From positions 12,071,493 to 12,135,492 of the forward strand of contig NC_133287.1 of assembly GCF_005239225.2 (NCBI RefSeq): DNA of 64,000 bases, given 5' to 3'. Both the position numbers and the translations under genes were made by a program. Origin of the DNA: Populus alba (Eukaryota > Streptophyta > Magnoliopsida > Malpighiales > Salicaceae). The notes beneath the pieces were generated by a model, which made no database searches, was not told the origin of the DNA, and saw nothing but the letters and a program-made list of their open reading frames with translations. Below, piece by piece: positions 1-11,622 of this stretch (position 1 is its first letter; each line of letters starts with the position of its first letter).

Positions 1-59
1 TAGACAAGAAATCTGACAGAGTTACTTCACACGGCCATTCTTAGGAGCACTACTATAGT

Positions 60-1123
60 TGTCGCACGTCACCCAAGCGGCGTCCGATGGTGATTTTTTT
101 CGTTTATTGTTTTTGCTTGATTTGTTCTTTGGAGTCGCCACCTAGTATTATGGTCACTAGGAACCCTAACTGGTCTTTCAGAGATTTTAAGGCAAGGGAC
201 TGGTTGCGTAAAGGGAAGGTATTAGCACCCCTAGTATGCCCTACCTAAGCTAAGCTGCTTGGTGTTTGGTTTGCTTTATAATTGCTATGGTGTTGGTGTT
301 CTCTTAATTAGTTTTCCTATGATAGGTTTGCTATGATGAATGGATTTGAGTTCAAAGTCTAAAAGCAAGAATCCTTGGCCAATATAGATCATACCTTTAG
401 ATATGTCTACAAAGTGTCAAGGGGAACCAATGCAGATCTCTTGAAATCTGTGTTTGATTCAGACTAAATTTATTAAGATATAAATCAAAGGAGATTCCAT
501 GTGCTTTAAAAGCTCATTTTTTTCCTTAGTATTTTAAGAGTTTTGCGACTCGTAAATCGCAAGGAGGAGAGACAAAAAATTAAAAATCTAAGGAAATTCA
601 GAGCGCTTTAAAAGCCTCTTTTTGCCTTAGTGTTTCATACGTTCACGACTCGTAAACCGAGTAAAAAATTAAAATGTCCTCGATTATAATCAAGGCTTCT
701 TTCAAGGATGCGCGATGACTTATTATTCCTAGAAAAATATTTTGGATATTAACCACTTAGGGTTTCTTTATCCAAACATTAACAGCGAATAATAACAAGT
801 TATTCCCAATAATATTTTGGATATTCATCCTTTAAGGATTTCTTTATCCAAACATTAGCAGTGAATAATAGATGAATTCCCCCAAAATAAGATTTTTATA
901 TTTTTTTGGAATATTGGCTAATACCCTTTGGAGTTTTACAAACATGTTGTAAAATCCAGAAATGCAAGAGAAATAATTTTTAGTTGTGTTTAAGAAATCC
1001 ATGCGAAAACACATTTTCGAAACTTTAAATATTTGTTTTTTTATATAAAAAAGAAAATTCATAATATGTTAGGGTATTAACTGTATGCAACAAACAAGAA
1101 AACATTTTTTTTTGTTTTTTCAA

Positions 1124-1164
<41 letters not shown>

Positions 1165-1999
1165 CAACATTTCGTGGAAAAATCAGGTATTTTAATACCA
1201 GATTTGTATTTTTACAATATATAAAAAAAATACAAACCATAAACTAAATACCAGATTTGTATTTTAATCAGCTGTTGCTGAGGAAATAGCCAGTGAGGAG
1301 GAAGATTGCGAGAGAGCTGTTTCTGGGGGTTGTGTTGACAGAGAGGGAAGGCCTGTAAATGGTGTTCACGGTGGTTTGCAAGTTGGGGGAGTGAGGTCTG
1401 GCAAAGGGAGAAGGGAAGCTTGTGTGCAGAGGGAAAGTTTTGACTGAGAAAAGGGAAGGAGCAACTGTGAGAGGGAGAGCACAGGTGAGTGGGGAAGAAG
1501 AAGAAAACAAAGGTGAAAAGCTGGGGAGGGGTGTAGTTTTTGGTTTTTTTTTTTTAGCCCCCCAGGGTGGCTGGCTGGCTGGCTTGATAAATATGGGTTT
1601 TTTTAGGGTTTTCGTGTGCTCTTCCTTTAAAATTTTCCTCCCTTGGCATATGACTGAAGGTTCTCTTTTATAGAAAATCCATACACGTACTATTTAAAAA
1701 AATATTACAATAATTATTATAGAGATTAGTTTCTATAACCAACACCAACAAATCCTATATATATGATATTTTATATTGCAGTGATTATTTTCCATAACCA
1801 GCACGAATCAAATCATATATCTATGGTATTTTAGATTGCATTAATTATATATGATTCAATAATTATCTCCTTGACATATTATTTCATTAATATTAGCCCT
1901 GATGCTTTATGTTATCGCCACATGTAAATGCTTATTTTTTTATTTCTATTTTTTTTTTGAAAATTTATTAAAACACGGGTAAAAAATTGGGTAGCAACA
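60..1999 (-). repeat. 3' LTR of the Tat/Ogre-like element
   Basis: About 1940 bp bounded by TGTCGCACG at 60 and GCAACA at 1999, so on the minus strand it begins TGTTGC and ends CGACA. The first 300 bp match 15277-15581 closely, which identifies the second LTR copy. A purine tract (minus strand) abuts its inner end at 2000-2013. The left flank lies at the window edge and no TSD partner is visible. Confidence 0.8.
1126..1161. repeat. (TA)n microsatellite in the Ogre-like LTR
   Basis: About 16 uninterrupted TA units inside the LTR. A likely length-variable tract. Confidence 0.9.
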
Positions 2000-2013
2000 G
2001 ATGCCCCCTCTTT
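2000..2013 (-). other. Polypurine tract of the Tat/Ogre-like element
   Basis: Minus-strand AAAGAGGGGGCATC directly abuts the LTR start TGTTGC. Plus-strand priming site in reverse transcription; matches the G-rich tract ending in GCATC seen in Ogre-type elements. Confidence 0.75.
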
Positions 2014-2119
2014 AAAATGCTTACCAAGCAAAACTCCTCAATGTTTTGCATAGTAAGCTTGTAAAGAAAAAAGTCTTCCTTACTAGCTAAGTGATCCACT
2101 TATCTAAGGACTTCACTTT

Positions 2120-2420
2120 TTTAAAAGAAAATTGGTCTATTTTCACGGGTAACCTGCCCACACACACTCATCCTGGTCTATTTTCAGGGTTGACTCATAT
2201 ACTCACGCAGGTCTATTTTCTCGGGCGACCTGCCCTTTTGATTGGGTTAAATTGTGATCCCATCCGGCGATCTCCTTTAACTCGAAGCAAAGTCGGTGTG
2301 TAGCTCAGTCAACCTTAAATCCCATATGGCGATTCCCTTTAACGAAAGGTAAACTTTGTGTGTGGTTGGGTTAACTAAGATCCCATCTAGCGATCTTCTT
2401 TAACCACAACCAATATAAAA
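2120..2420. repeat. Short tandem repeats in Ogre 3' UTR (first two types)
   Basis: Two small arrays. At about 2127-2240 there are three degenerate copies built on GGTCTATTTTC plus a GGGTGACCTGCCC-like core. At about 2245-2410 there are three copies of GATCCCATC..GGCGATCTCCTTTAAC about 70 bp apart. They lead into the longer array at 2425. Confidence 0.7.
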
Positions 2421-2424
2421 ATAT

Positions 2425-3275
2425 GTGTGTGGTCTCATTATGACGGGTGACCTACCCAGGTGGAAAAGGGGGGAAATGGTCTCATTCTTATGGGTGACCT
2501 ACCCAGGGGAAGAATGGTCTCATTCTTATGGGTGACCTACCTAGGGGAAGAATGGCCTCATTATAATGGGTGACCTACCCAGAAAAAATAATGGTCTCAT
2601 TGTGATGGGTGACCTACCCAAGTGGAAAAGGGGAAGAGTAGTTTCGTTCTTATGGGTGACCTACCCAGGGGAAGAATGACCTCATTATAATGGGTGACCT
2701 ATTATTCTAGTGTGTGCTTCCGGAGGAGCACGCATGCAAGAAAGAAGTTTGAGCTTGATGCAAATGGCTAAAATTTCTTCCGCTTTATATGATTATCAAT
2801 CGAATAAAAAGTTAGTTTATGTATCAATCCTTACATCTCCTACGATTGGTGGGGTGACAGCTAGTTTTGGTATGTTGGGGGATATCATTATTGTTGAACC
2901 CAACGCCTACATTGCATTTGCAGGTAAAAGAGTAATTGAACAAACATTGAATAAGACAATACCTGAAGGTTCACAAGCGGTTGAATTTTTTACTTGGGTA
3001 GGTCACCCAAGTAAAAAAAAAAGATGGAGAATGGTCTCATTCTAATGGGTGACCTACCCTGAAAAAATACGATGGTCTCATTGTGATGGGTGACCTACCC
3101 AGGGTAAAGAATGACCTCATTATAATGGGTGACCTACCTAGGTAAAAAAAATATAGAGAATGGTCTCATTCTAATGGGTGACCTATCCAGAAAAAATAGT
3201 CTCATTATGACGAGTGACCTACCCAAATGCAAGATGATGGTCTCATTATGATGGGTGACCTACCCAGATGTAAGA
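2425..3275. repeat. 38/39-bp minisatellite in Ogre 3' UTR, interrupted by accD fragment
   Basis: Repeats of 'ATGGTCTCATTATAATGGGT' followed by GACCTACCCAGG and an A/G-rich spacer. Successive GGGTGACC cores start at 2445, 2492, 2530, 2568, 2607, 2654 and 2692: spacing 38-39 bp with two 47-bp variants. The array continues after the plastid insert from about 3020 to 3275. The core GGGTGACCTACCC is an imperfect palindrome. Tandem repeats between pol and the 3' LTR are a known trait of Tat/Ogre elements. Confidence 0.85.
2698..2989 (+). pseudogene. accD: Plastid accD fragment (nuclear plastid DNA)
   Basis: An open stretch of about 97 codons, without stops, encodes an internal to C-terminal part of the plastid acetyl-CoA carboxylase carboxyltransferase beta subunit, which with its partner subunits makes malonyl-CoA for fatty-acid synthesis in chloroplasts. 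Recognised words are [10 protein letters not shown] near 2710, [47 protein letters not shown] and PEGSQA. The usual protein is several hundred residues, so both ends are missing. The left junction falls at CCT of a minisatellite unit (2698-2700). The right side runs into an inverted minisatellite unit (about 2990-3012). No start codon, transit peptide or promoter is visible, so it is non-functional here. It lies opposite in strand to the host retroelement. The accD identity is strong; transfer as plastid DNA rather than RNA is inference. Confidence 0.92.
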
Positions 3276-3296
3276 TAAAAGGCTTTTTTTTTTTTT

Positions 3297-3862
3297 AGAA
3301 AGAGGTCTCAATATCTGGAGACCTGCCTATTGTAAAAATTTTAGAACAACTCCATGTTTTTTTTTGTTTTTTTATTTTTTATTTTTGAAAAAACTCCATG
3401 CTTTTTTTTTTCTAGGAAATAGTCTCAATATCGGGTGACTGGCCCCTCTAAAATTCTTAGAAAACTCCACGCTTTTCTAAGAAACGGTCTCAATATCGGG
3501 TGACCAGCCCATCTTAAAATTCTTAGAAAACTCCATGTTTTTCTAAGAAATGGTCTCAATATCGGGTGACCTACCCATCTTAAAATCCTTAGAAAACTCC
3601 ACGCTTTTCTAAGAAACGGTTTCAATATCAGGTAACCGGCCCCTCTTAAAATCCTTAGAAAACTCCACGCTTTTCTAAGAAACGATCTCAATATCAAGTA
3701 ACCGGCCTTGCTTAAAATTCTTAGAAAACTCCACACTTTTCTAAGAAACGGTTTCAATATTAGGTGATCGGCCCCTCTTAAAAATTCTTAGCAAACTCCA
3801 CGCTTTTCTAAGAAATGGTCTCAAAATCGGGTTACCGGCCCCTTTTAAAATTCTTAGAAAAC
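3297..3862. repeat. 66-bp tandem repeat array in Ogre 3' UTR
   Basis: The word AAAACTCC recurs at 3461, 3527, 3593, 3659, 3725, 3792 (variant) and the tract ends at 3858, giving a 66-bp period (one 67). Each unit has AGAAACGGTCTCAATATC then a GGGTGACCGGCCC-like core, related to the upstream 38-bp array. Because 66 is a multiple of three, the minus strand stays open for 110 codons as a 22-residue repeat; I regard that frame as incidental. Confidence 0.9.
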
Positions 3863-4449
3863 AACATATCTCGAGGAAATGAAGCAGTGCTGGTTTACAA
3901 TCCATATCCTTTTCTGTAGTTCCGTTGACTTACATAGATCCCTCTTTTCGTTGTAGATTTCTTGAGCTCCTGTTTCCATTTGTTTGTCTGACCCGTCCTC
4001 TTGAACTAGAATATGCTCCATGCGCTATACTTCTTTATGGGGCCTTTTCTTGCTCCATTAAGTATTGTCTTTTCCATTTTTGAGAAATTATTTTCTAAGA
4101 GGAAAACTAAAAAAAAAAATATTGGGTTTTTTTTTCCCATGAAAACTAAAACTTTCAATCATATTTTATTTTAAGCAACTCTCATAAAAGGTGTGTTAGA
4201 AGTTCTTTGATGATACCCCTTTTGGGCTTTGGTTCACTATAAACCCTTATATGCACGTTTTGCCCCCAGTATGGTGTGCAATACCTATCAAGTTTAAATT
4301 TGGTTTAGATCCCTCTAATTTGAGAATCGATGGAGTTAACTCCTTAGTCATGTATAAAAACAGTTCTTTTAAGTAAGAGATCATGCGTTTTATGAAGAAA
4401 AGGTTCTTTACAGAGAGAATTCATGGCCAAACTTTATTTCATTGATCGA
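3863..4449 (-). other. Non-coding 3' UTR of the Tat/Ogre-like element
   Basis: AT-rich sequence between the 66-bp array and the integrase remnant. No open frame, repeat or RNA gene recognised. Confidence 0.5.
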
Positions 4450-4775
4450 GAAGCATAGTATTTCTTTATAGAGTCAGTATTCACAGGTCTAACTAGATCT
4501 TCTCCATCCATTCTAGATAACAAGAAAGCTCTTCCCGAGAATGCTTTCTTTACCACGTAAGGGCCCTTATTGTTTGGCGCCTATTTACTCTAATCTTCTC
4601 CTAGTAAAAGCAATATTTTCTTCAGTGCAAGATCTTCTTCGTGGAATCCTTGAGGTCGGACCTTCTTATCATATGATTTGGCCATTCTTCTTTAGTATAG
4701 TTGATGATGGTAGATTACAACTATCCTCTTTTCACTTATCAGATTCAACTATTTATATCTAACTTTTTCCCATTC
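4450..4775 (-). pseudogene. Tat/Ogre-like integrase C-terminal remnant
   Basis: Broken minus-strand reading frames contain words of the Tat/Ogre integrase tail: a GPYVVKKAFSG-like stretch, then MDGEDL, then NTDSIKKYYAS, split by shifts and stops. This module follows the catalytic core and normally ends pol. The frame is the continuation of the pol remnant at 12140-14640. Element A1 separates the two and duplicated CAACT at the break. Too decayed to make protein. Confidence 0.7.
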
Positions 4776-4780
4776 CAACT
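4776..4780. repeat. Target site duplication of A1, left copy (CAACT)
   Basis: CAACT just before the 5' LTR; its twin is at 12135-12139. Five bp is the usual Ty3/gypsy length. Confidence 0.95.
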
Positions 4781-5515
4781 TGACGCGGACCAGCCCAGAA
4801 ACACTAGCAAGGACCCATTACATGTTCCAAATGGACCAATGACTCGGTCCAAGACAAAGACATTGAAAGACGCATTGAATGCATTGGCTTTGAAGGTTTC
4901 CACCAAGTCAGAATTGGAAGGTCCATTGGAGTATCAAGAGGTGATCCTAGTACATCTTATCTATGTGCAAGAGGGGTCCAATACAACCTTACTTGGGTCA
5001 TGAGATAAGGGCTTTATTTTATTTTGTTAGCTACAGCCCAAGGCTTGTTTGGGCTTAATTCATACTTTGTTTTAAGCTAGGATCCAAGGCTTGTTTTGGA
5101 TTAAGTTATGGGCTTTTCATTTTAGGGTTATGGGCTTTTCATTTTAGGGTTTTGGGCCAGTTTTGAGTGGACCTCATATAAGTCCACATAAAGGGTCCAT
5201 TAGGGTTAACTTTTCAAGAACTATTTAAACTCATGTAGGCCAAAATTTCAGCAGCTTTGATGATTATTATTCTGAATTTTTTAGTTTTAACGTGTGAGAG
5301 TGATTCTTGCATTCTTCAGTTTTTGAACGAACTGAATCTGACTTATCGAAGATTAACTCGCTTCGTGGCGTCATTCTACTCATTCCAATAGTGTTGGTGC
5401 CTTGGGGCAGGTTTCCATTGTGTCGCACTCATATCAGACCTATTTCAGCTTTCCGGGATCAGATCTCAATCTTGATTGTGGGTTGGGTGACCACGTGATC
5501 ACGAGGTTCGCATCA
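4781..5515 (+). repeat. 5' LTR of A1
   Basis: 735 bp; first bases TGACGCGG (TGATGCGG in the other copy). Encodes the last ~74 codons of the polyprotein (stop near 5003) because the gag-pol frame enters the LTR. Contains an internal ~22-bp duplication (GGCTTTTCATTTTAGGGTT, twice near 5111-5155). The last 40 bp hold the palindrome CGTGATCACG and a CACGTG box. Confidence 0.95.
5222..5229 (+). promoter_or_regulatory. Putative TATA box of A1 LTR (TATTTAAA)
   Basis: TATTTAAA lies about 290 bp before the LTR end in a GC-poor stretch and is conserved in A2 and in B LTRs. A plausible core promoter for element transcription; no other evidence. Confidence 0.4.
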
Positions 5516-5517
5516 GT

Positions 5518-5533
5518 TGGTATCAGAGCTAGG
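5518..5533 (+). other. Primer binding site of A1 (tRNA-iMet)
   Basis: TGGTATCAGAGCTAGG two bases after the LTR complements the 3' end of initiator tRNA-Met. Minus-strand DNA synthesis starts here. Confidence 0.9.
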
Positions 5534-6702
5534 CTTCGAAACAAGGTCATATCATTATGTTATTTTCGTTTTTTTTTTAAGTGTCCCTTAAGTTTTTTAG
5601 TGTTTGCATCCATCTTCTTGTTCTTCGTGTCTGTGTCATCTAAGCAAAAAAAAAAAAAAAGTTTATATTTCATCTTGTTACTGCCTCTAATCATATCAGT
5701 TTGTTAAAAAGAAAAAAAAATCAGAAAGAAATAGAGAAAAGAGTGATTAGTTGAAATTTGAAGGATCATTCAATTTTTGCCGCAGAAACGCAAATCTTGG
5801 TGAACCATAAGCAAACCACCTCAGAATAAATTTAAACTTCATATTCAGTCTATTGGGGGTGGGATCGCATGATATATCAAAGTTGGGCTTATTCTGATAT
5901 TATTTGCTTGAGGTTTTAATTCGAGTTTCAATTCTGCCGCAAAACACTACTCTTAGTGAACCCTAGGTAAAACACCTTGGAATCTATTGAAACTTCATAT
6001 TCTGAGTATTGGGTATGCGATTGCATCACATATTAAATTTGGGATTATTTTGATATCGTTTTCTGGAGGTTTTAATTGGAGGTTCAATTATGTCGCAAAC
6101 TGATCATACAAAGGGTTTGGGTACCTAGACATTATAGAATGACCTATAAATTGATTTTTGGTGTTTTCATAGTATTGCAATACTAAATATTGAATTTGAG
6201 GTCATTTCGAGATCGTTTGGTCTGGGTTTCAATTCTGTTACGTAAAATTGCGTAATAGGTTAGATTTGCCTCGAGTTTCAAAACATGATCTTTGCTGTTT
6301 AGTTTTGTCCAAATATGTTTGTTTCTGCTATATTTGGATTATATAGGAGTCAAGTAATTGTTTTCTTAAGATTCGCTTCTGTTTTATTTCGTGTCTTCGT
6401 TTCGTCCACAATTCGTACGAATTTGCATTGCTACTCGCAAAATCGTAATCCTAGTTTTGTTTTGCTTTGTTTTCAGTATATTTATTGATTCTTGAGTCTG
6501 AAAATTATATTTAGAGTGCGCTGCGAAGGCTATTGACTTTGATTTGTTAATTTCAGTTCCTAAAGAACCAAAAGAAAGCAAGTTGTGAGGTAAAAGGCGT
6601 AGAGAGCTTAATAGAGTGAAAAGCCTTAATTTTTGTTTGTGTGATACACGAGAGGTGTGAGGATATATTTGTGCTACTGACCAAATTTTGCAGATTCAAA
6701 GA
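5534..6702 (+). repeat. Untranslated leader of A1 with ~157-bp tandem units
   Basis: Three degenerate units; the marker GCCGCAGAAAC / GCCGCAAAACAC / GTCGCAAAC recurs near 5778, 5936 and 6091. The same leader occurs in A2 and in B1, where there are four copies. No frame of note. Confidence 0.75.
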
Positions 6703-9700
6703 ATGTCTGAAAATAACGAATCAGCGACACAAAACGTTGATGTAGCTTTCCAATTGCGATCCATAGGCCAGCAACTTGAGCTGTTGTCTAGGACGTACAA
6801 GGATCTGAAAGATGAGGTGAATTCGATAAAGCAACAGAATAGTGGGGCTGATCGACGAGGAAATACGGTCTGTATGGCGGCACGGAATGTCAAATCTGAT
6901 TTTGAAGAGTTTGTTGATGAAAACGCAGATGGGGGTGAAGATGACTATAATTTTGCATCAGCTGGCCAAGGAATCAGGTCTGGATCGAACAGGGCTAGGA
7001 GGAATGTGAATTTCCGTGGCATGAGCACTTATGAAGATATGGATGGGGACTTGGACACCATTAAACTGAAAATTCCTACCTTTCAAGGTAAAAACAATCC
7101 CGAGGCTTATTTGGAGTGGGAGAAAAAGGTTGATTGGATTTTTGATTGCCATAACTATTCTGAACAGAAAAAGGTGAAATTGGTGATAATTGAGTTTACG
7201 GAGTATGCGTTGATTTGGTGGGATCAGATTGTGATTAGTAGGAGGAGGAATGGCGAGCGACCCGTTCAGACTTGGGGGGAGATGAAAGTCTTAATGAGGA
7301 GACGATTTGTGCCAAACCACTATTATAGAGACTTATATCTGAAGCTCCAAGGTCTGAATCAAGGTTATAAGACAGTAGATGAATATCACAAAGAGATGGA
7401 GATAGCAATGATTCGGGCTAATGTTGTTGAGGATAGAGAAGCCACCATGGCTAGATTTCTTAATGGGTTGAATCGGGACATTGCTAATGTGGTTGAGCTA
7501 CAACACTATGTGGAGCTAGAGGACATGGTTCACATGGCGACGAAGGTGGAGAGACAACTTAGGAGGGGGCATGCTCGGCCAGCGTTTAATTCGGGTTCGT
7601 CATCATCTTGGAAGCCGAATTTAAAGAGAGAGGGCACTGTCCGCCCAAGATCCTTTGGTCCTTCTAGAACTGAACCACCAAAGGCTAAAGTTGATGTCCC
7701 TACTGATGCCAAAGGTAAATCTGAAACTCAACCTAAACGTACTCGTGATGTTAAATGTTTCAAGTGTCAGGGACATGGACATTATGCTTCAGAGTGTCCA
7801 AACAAGAGAATCATGATGATCAGAGATAATGGTGATGTGGAATCTGAAAGTGACAGTTCTGATTGTGAAGCCATGCCACCATTGGAGGATAGTGATGGGG
7901 ATGAGTTAGCTTTACCAGTTGAGGAGTCCTTGGTTATAAGGCGAACACTTCAGGTTCAGGTCAAAGAAGATGATACTAATGAACAAAGGGAGAACATCTT
8001 CCATACGCGTTGTTACGTACAAAGAAAGGTGTGTGGTTTAATTATAGATAGTGGAAGCTGTGTTAATGTTTGCAGTGCCACCCTTGTTAGTAAACTAAAT
8101 TTGTGTACTGCTAAGCATGCTAAACCATATAGATTGCAATGGCTGAATGATAGTGGTGAAGTGAAAGTGACTAAACAGGTTGTGGTTCCATTTTCGATTG
8201 GGAAATATGTTGATGAAGTTCTGTGAGACGTGGTACCAATGCAAGCAAGTCACATCTTGTTGGGGAGACCATGGCAATATGATAGGAAGGCAATTCATGA
8301 TGGGGTTAAAAATAGGTATACCATTGTAAAAGATGGTAAAACCATCACTCTTGTACCTCTTACACCCAAACAGGTGTATGATGATCAAATAAAGCTAAAA
8401 AGTGAGCATGAGGCGATGGGGAGAGAAAATCAAGGTGAGGAAAAAGGGGAGAGAAGACCATCAGATTCGGCTAGAACCCAAACCACTACAACCCATTCGG
8501 CCACCCATCCAAACACAAGCAAATATTCGGCCAACACTCTAAACAAATCAAACCATTCGACCACAACTCAAAAACACCCAAATCTGGTCGAGAGTGGAGG
8601 TAAGACAAGAGGAGTGAAGAAAGTCAGCAAGTGTGATGAGAATTGTGTGGAAAAACTAAAGAAACAACCCAATTTTTATGCTAGAGAGGGTGAGGTCAGA
8701 TCTGCATTTTTCACTAACAAGCCAATGATCTTACTTGTGTACAAAGAGGCTTACTTTAATACTAATGATCTTGATCATATTGTGCCTAGTGTTGCTATTT
8801 CTTTGTTGCAGGGATTTGATGATGTGTTCCCCGACGATACTCCTAGCGGATTACCACCATTGAGGGGGATAGAGCATCAGATTGATTTCGTACCCGGAGC
8901 TTCAATTCCTAACCGACCAGCTTATAGAAGCAATCCCGAGGAGACGAAGGAGCTTCAAAGGCAAGTTGATGAGCTAATGGAAAAGGGCTACATTCGTGAG
9001 AGTATGAGCCCGTGTGCTGTACCCGTGCTACTTGTGCCAAAGAAGGATGGAACATGGAGGATGTGTGTTGATTGCTAAGCCATCAACAACATAACGGTAA
9101 AGTATAGACATCCCATCCCTAGGCTTGATGGCATGTTAGATGAGTTACATGGATCCTGTATTTTCTCTAAAATTGACTTGAAAAGTGGGTACCATCAAAT
9201 TAGGATGAAAGAAGGTGATGAGTGGAAAACAGCAGTTAAGACTAAGCATGGTTTGTATGAATGGTTACTAATGCCGTTTGGACTTACAAATGCACCTAGT
9301 ACGTTTATGCGTTTAATGAATCATGTGTTGCGTGCATTCATAAGTAAGTTTGTGGTTGTGTATTTTGATGACATTTTGATATATAGCAAGAACTTAACTG
9401 AGCATCTTGATCATTTGCGTAATGTACTTAGTGTGTTGCGTAGTGAGAAATTGTATGCTAATCTTAAAAAGTGTGCCTTTTGCATGGAGAAAATTGTGTT
9501 TCTTGGCTATGTTGTAACTGCACAGGGTATCGAGATGGATGAGGAGAAAGTTAAGGCCATCCGGGATTGGCCTACACCCAAATCGGTAAGTGAGGTAAGG
9601 AGTTTTCATGGGTTAGCTAGTTTTTACAGGCGTTTTGTGAAAGATTTCAGCACAATAGCTGCGCCCTTGAATGAAGTTGTTAAAAAGTCAGTTGGGTTTA

Positions 9701-11622
9701 GATGGGGGGAGGAACAAGAGTTGGCATTTGTTTTTTTGAAAGAGAAATTATGTTCTGCACCTGTTTTGGGTTTACCTGATTTTACAAAAGCATTTGAAAT
9801 AGAATGTGATGCGTCTGGAATAGGAATAGGTGCTGTTTTGATGCAGGATCGGAGACCTATTGCGTATTTCAGTGAGAAGTTAAGTGGAGCGACCTTGAAG
9901 TATCCCACTTACGACAAAGAACTCTATGCTTTGGTAAGAGCACTTGAGACATGGCAACATTACTTGTGGCCAAAAGAGTTCGTAATCCATTCGGATCATG
10001 AGTCCTTGAAACATCTGAAAGGACAAGGTAAGTTGAATAGGAGGCATGCAAAATGGGTTGAATTCATTGAAACTTTTCATTACGTAATCAAGTATAAGCA
10101 AGGGAAAGAGAACATCGTAGCTGATGCACTCTCGCGCAGGTATGTTCTTTTACACACCATGAATACTAGATTGTTAGGTTTTGAATATGTGAAGGAATTG
10201 TATGATAATGATTCTGACTTTGCTGAGATTTATAATGCATGTGGACATTCGGCTTTCGGTAAGTTTTATTTGATGGATGGTTATTTGTTCAAAGACAATA
10301 GATTGTGTGTTCCTGCTAGTTCTTTGCGTGAATTGCTTGTTCGTGAAGCACATGGGGGTGGTTTAATGGGTCACTTTGGGGTTGCGAAAATCTTGGATGT
10401 ATTGCATGAGCATTTCTATTGGCCAAAGATGAAAAGAGATGTGCAATGAATTTGTGAACAGTGCATTGCTTGTAGAAAGGCAAAATCTAGAGTACAACCG
10501 CATGGACTATATACACCACTACCTATGCCTACTGAACCTTGGGTAGATATCTCTATGGACTTTGTTTTAGGTTTACCTAGGTCAAAGAAAGGTAGAGACT
10601 CTATCTTTGTTGTGGTAGATAGGTTTTCTAAAATGGCGCATTTCATTGCATGCCATAAAACAGATGATGCATCTCATATTGCAAACTTGTTCTTTAGAGA
10701 GATTGTACGTTTGCATGGCATTCCTAAGAGTATAGTGTCAGATCGTGATGTTAAGTTCCTTAGTTACTTTTGGAAGACCTTATGGGGAAAGTTGGGAACT
10801 AAACTCTTATTTTTAACAACATGCCATCCTCAAACAGATGGACAAACTGAGGTAGTGAATAGAACATTATCCCAACTTTTACGTGCTGTAATTCAAAAGA
10901 ATTTGAAAAGTTGGGAAGAATGTTTGCCTTTTGTTGAGTTTGCTTATAATAGAACTATGCATTCAACTACTACTTTTTCTCCTTTTGAAATTGTTTATGG
11001 TTTTAATCCACTAACTCCTATGGACTTAATTCCTTTACCTTTTGAAGAAAGGGTAAGTTTAGATGGTGAAAAGAAGGCAAAGATGGTGAGAGAACTCCAT
11101 GAGGGAGTTCGTCTACAAATAGAGAAAAAGAACAGACTTTACGCTTCTAAAGCAAATAAGGGACGTAAACTGGTTGTTTTCCAACCCGGTGATTGGGTAT
11201 GGGTGCACATGCGTAAGGAACGATTTCCTAACCAAAGGAAATCAAAATTACAGCCTCGTGGTGATGGTCCTTTTTAGGTTTTAGAGAGAATCAATGACAA
11301 CGCATACAAAATTGACCTTCCAGGTGAGTATAGTGTTAGTGCTACCTTTAATGTTGCTGATCTTGATTCGAGGTCGAATCCTTTCGAGGAGAGAGGGGAT
11401 GATGCGGACCAGCCCAGAAACACTAGCAAGGACCCATTACATGTTCCAAATGGACCAATGACTCGGTCCAAGACAAAGACATTGAAAGACGCATTGAATG
11501 CATTGGCTTTGAAGGTTTCCACCAAGTCAGAATTGGAAGGTCCATTGGAGTATCAAGAGGTGATCCTAGTACATCTTATCTATGTGCAAGAGGGGTCCAA
11601 TACAACCTTACTTGGGCCATGA
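6703..11622 (+). pseudogene. A1 gag-pol polyprotein, broken by four stop codons
   Basis: One frame of about 1640 codons from ATG 6703 (MSENNES); an in-frame TTG lies upstream at 6688 but ATG is preferred. Order: gag (about residues 130-270); CCHC knuckle near 351 ([14 protein letters not shown]); aspartic protease IIDSGS near 447; RT with YFDD at 887-890; RNase H (ECDASG near 1034, [10 protein letters not shown]); integrase with an HHCC zinc region near 1215-1260 and DD35E core ([28 protein letters not shown]); GPF module near 1523; tail GPMTRSKTK inside the LTR. In-frame stops lie at 8224-8226, 9076-9078, 10447-10449 and 11275-11277. Relative to A2 it lacks 21 bp near 11364. It would copy and integrate the element if intact; as it stands pol cannot be made. 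A full chromodomain is not seen. Confidence 0.93.
11387..11399 (+). other. Polypurine tract of A1
   Basis: AGGAGAGAGGGGA immediately precedes the 3' LTR and lies inside the coding frame. The identical tract is in A2. Confidence 0.85.

Noticed and set aside
2710..3045. accD fragment as a working nuclear accD gene
   Set aside because: Under 100 codons, no transit peptide or upstream exons, both ends replaced by minisatellite.
3425..3757. 110-codon minus-strand frame with a 22-residue repeat
   Set aside because: It follows from a 66-bp repeat unit (a multiple of three) with few stop words. No start context, no known domain, and it lies in a retroelement 3' UTR.
5307..5498. Small recurring frame MHSSVFERTESDLSK... 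in LTRs (also 11926, 26201, 32839)
   Set aside because: It lies in the A/B LTR region downstream of the putative TATA box, varies between copies and starts at a non-ATG codon; a shadow frame.
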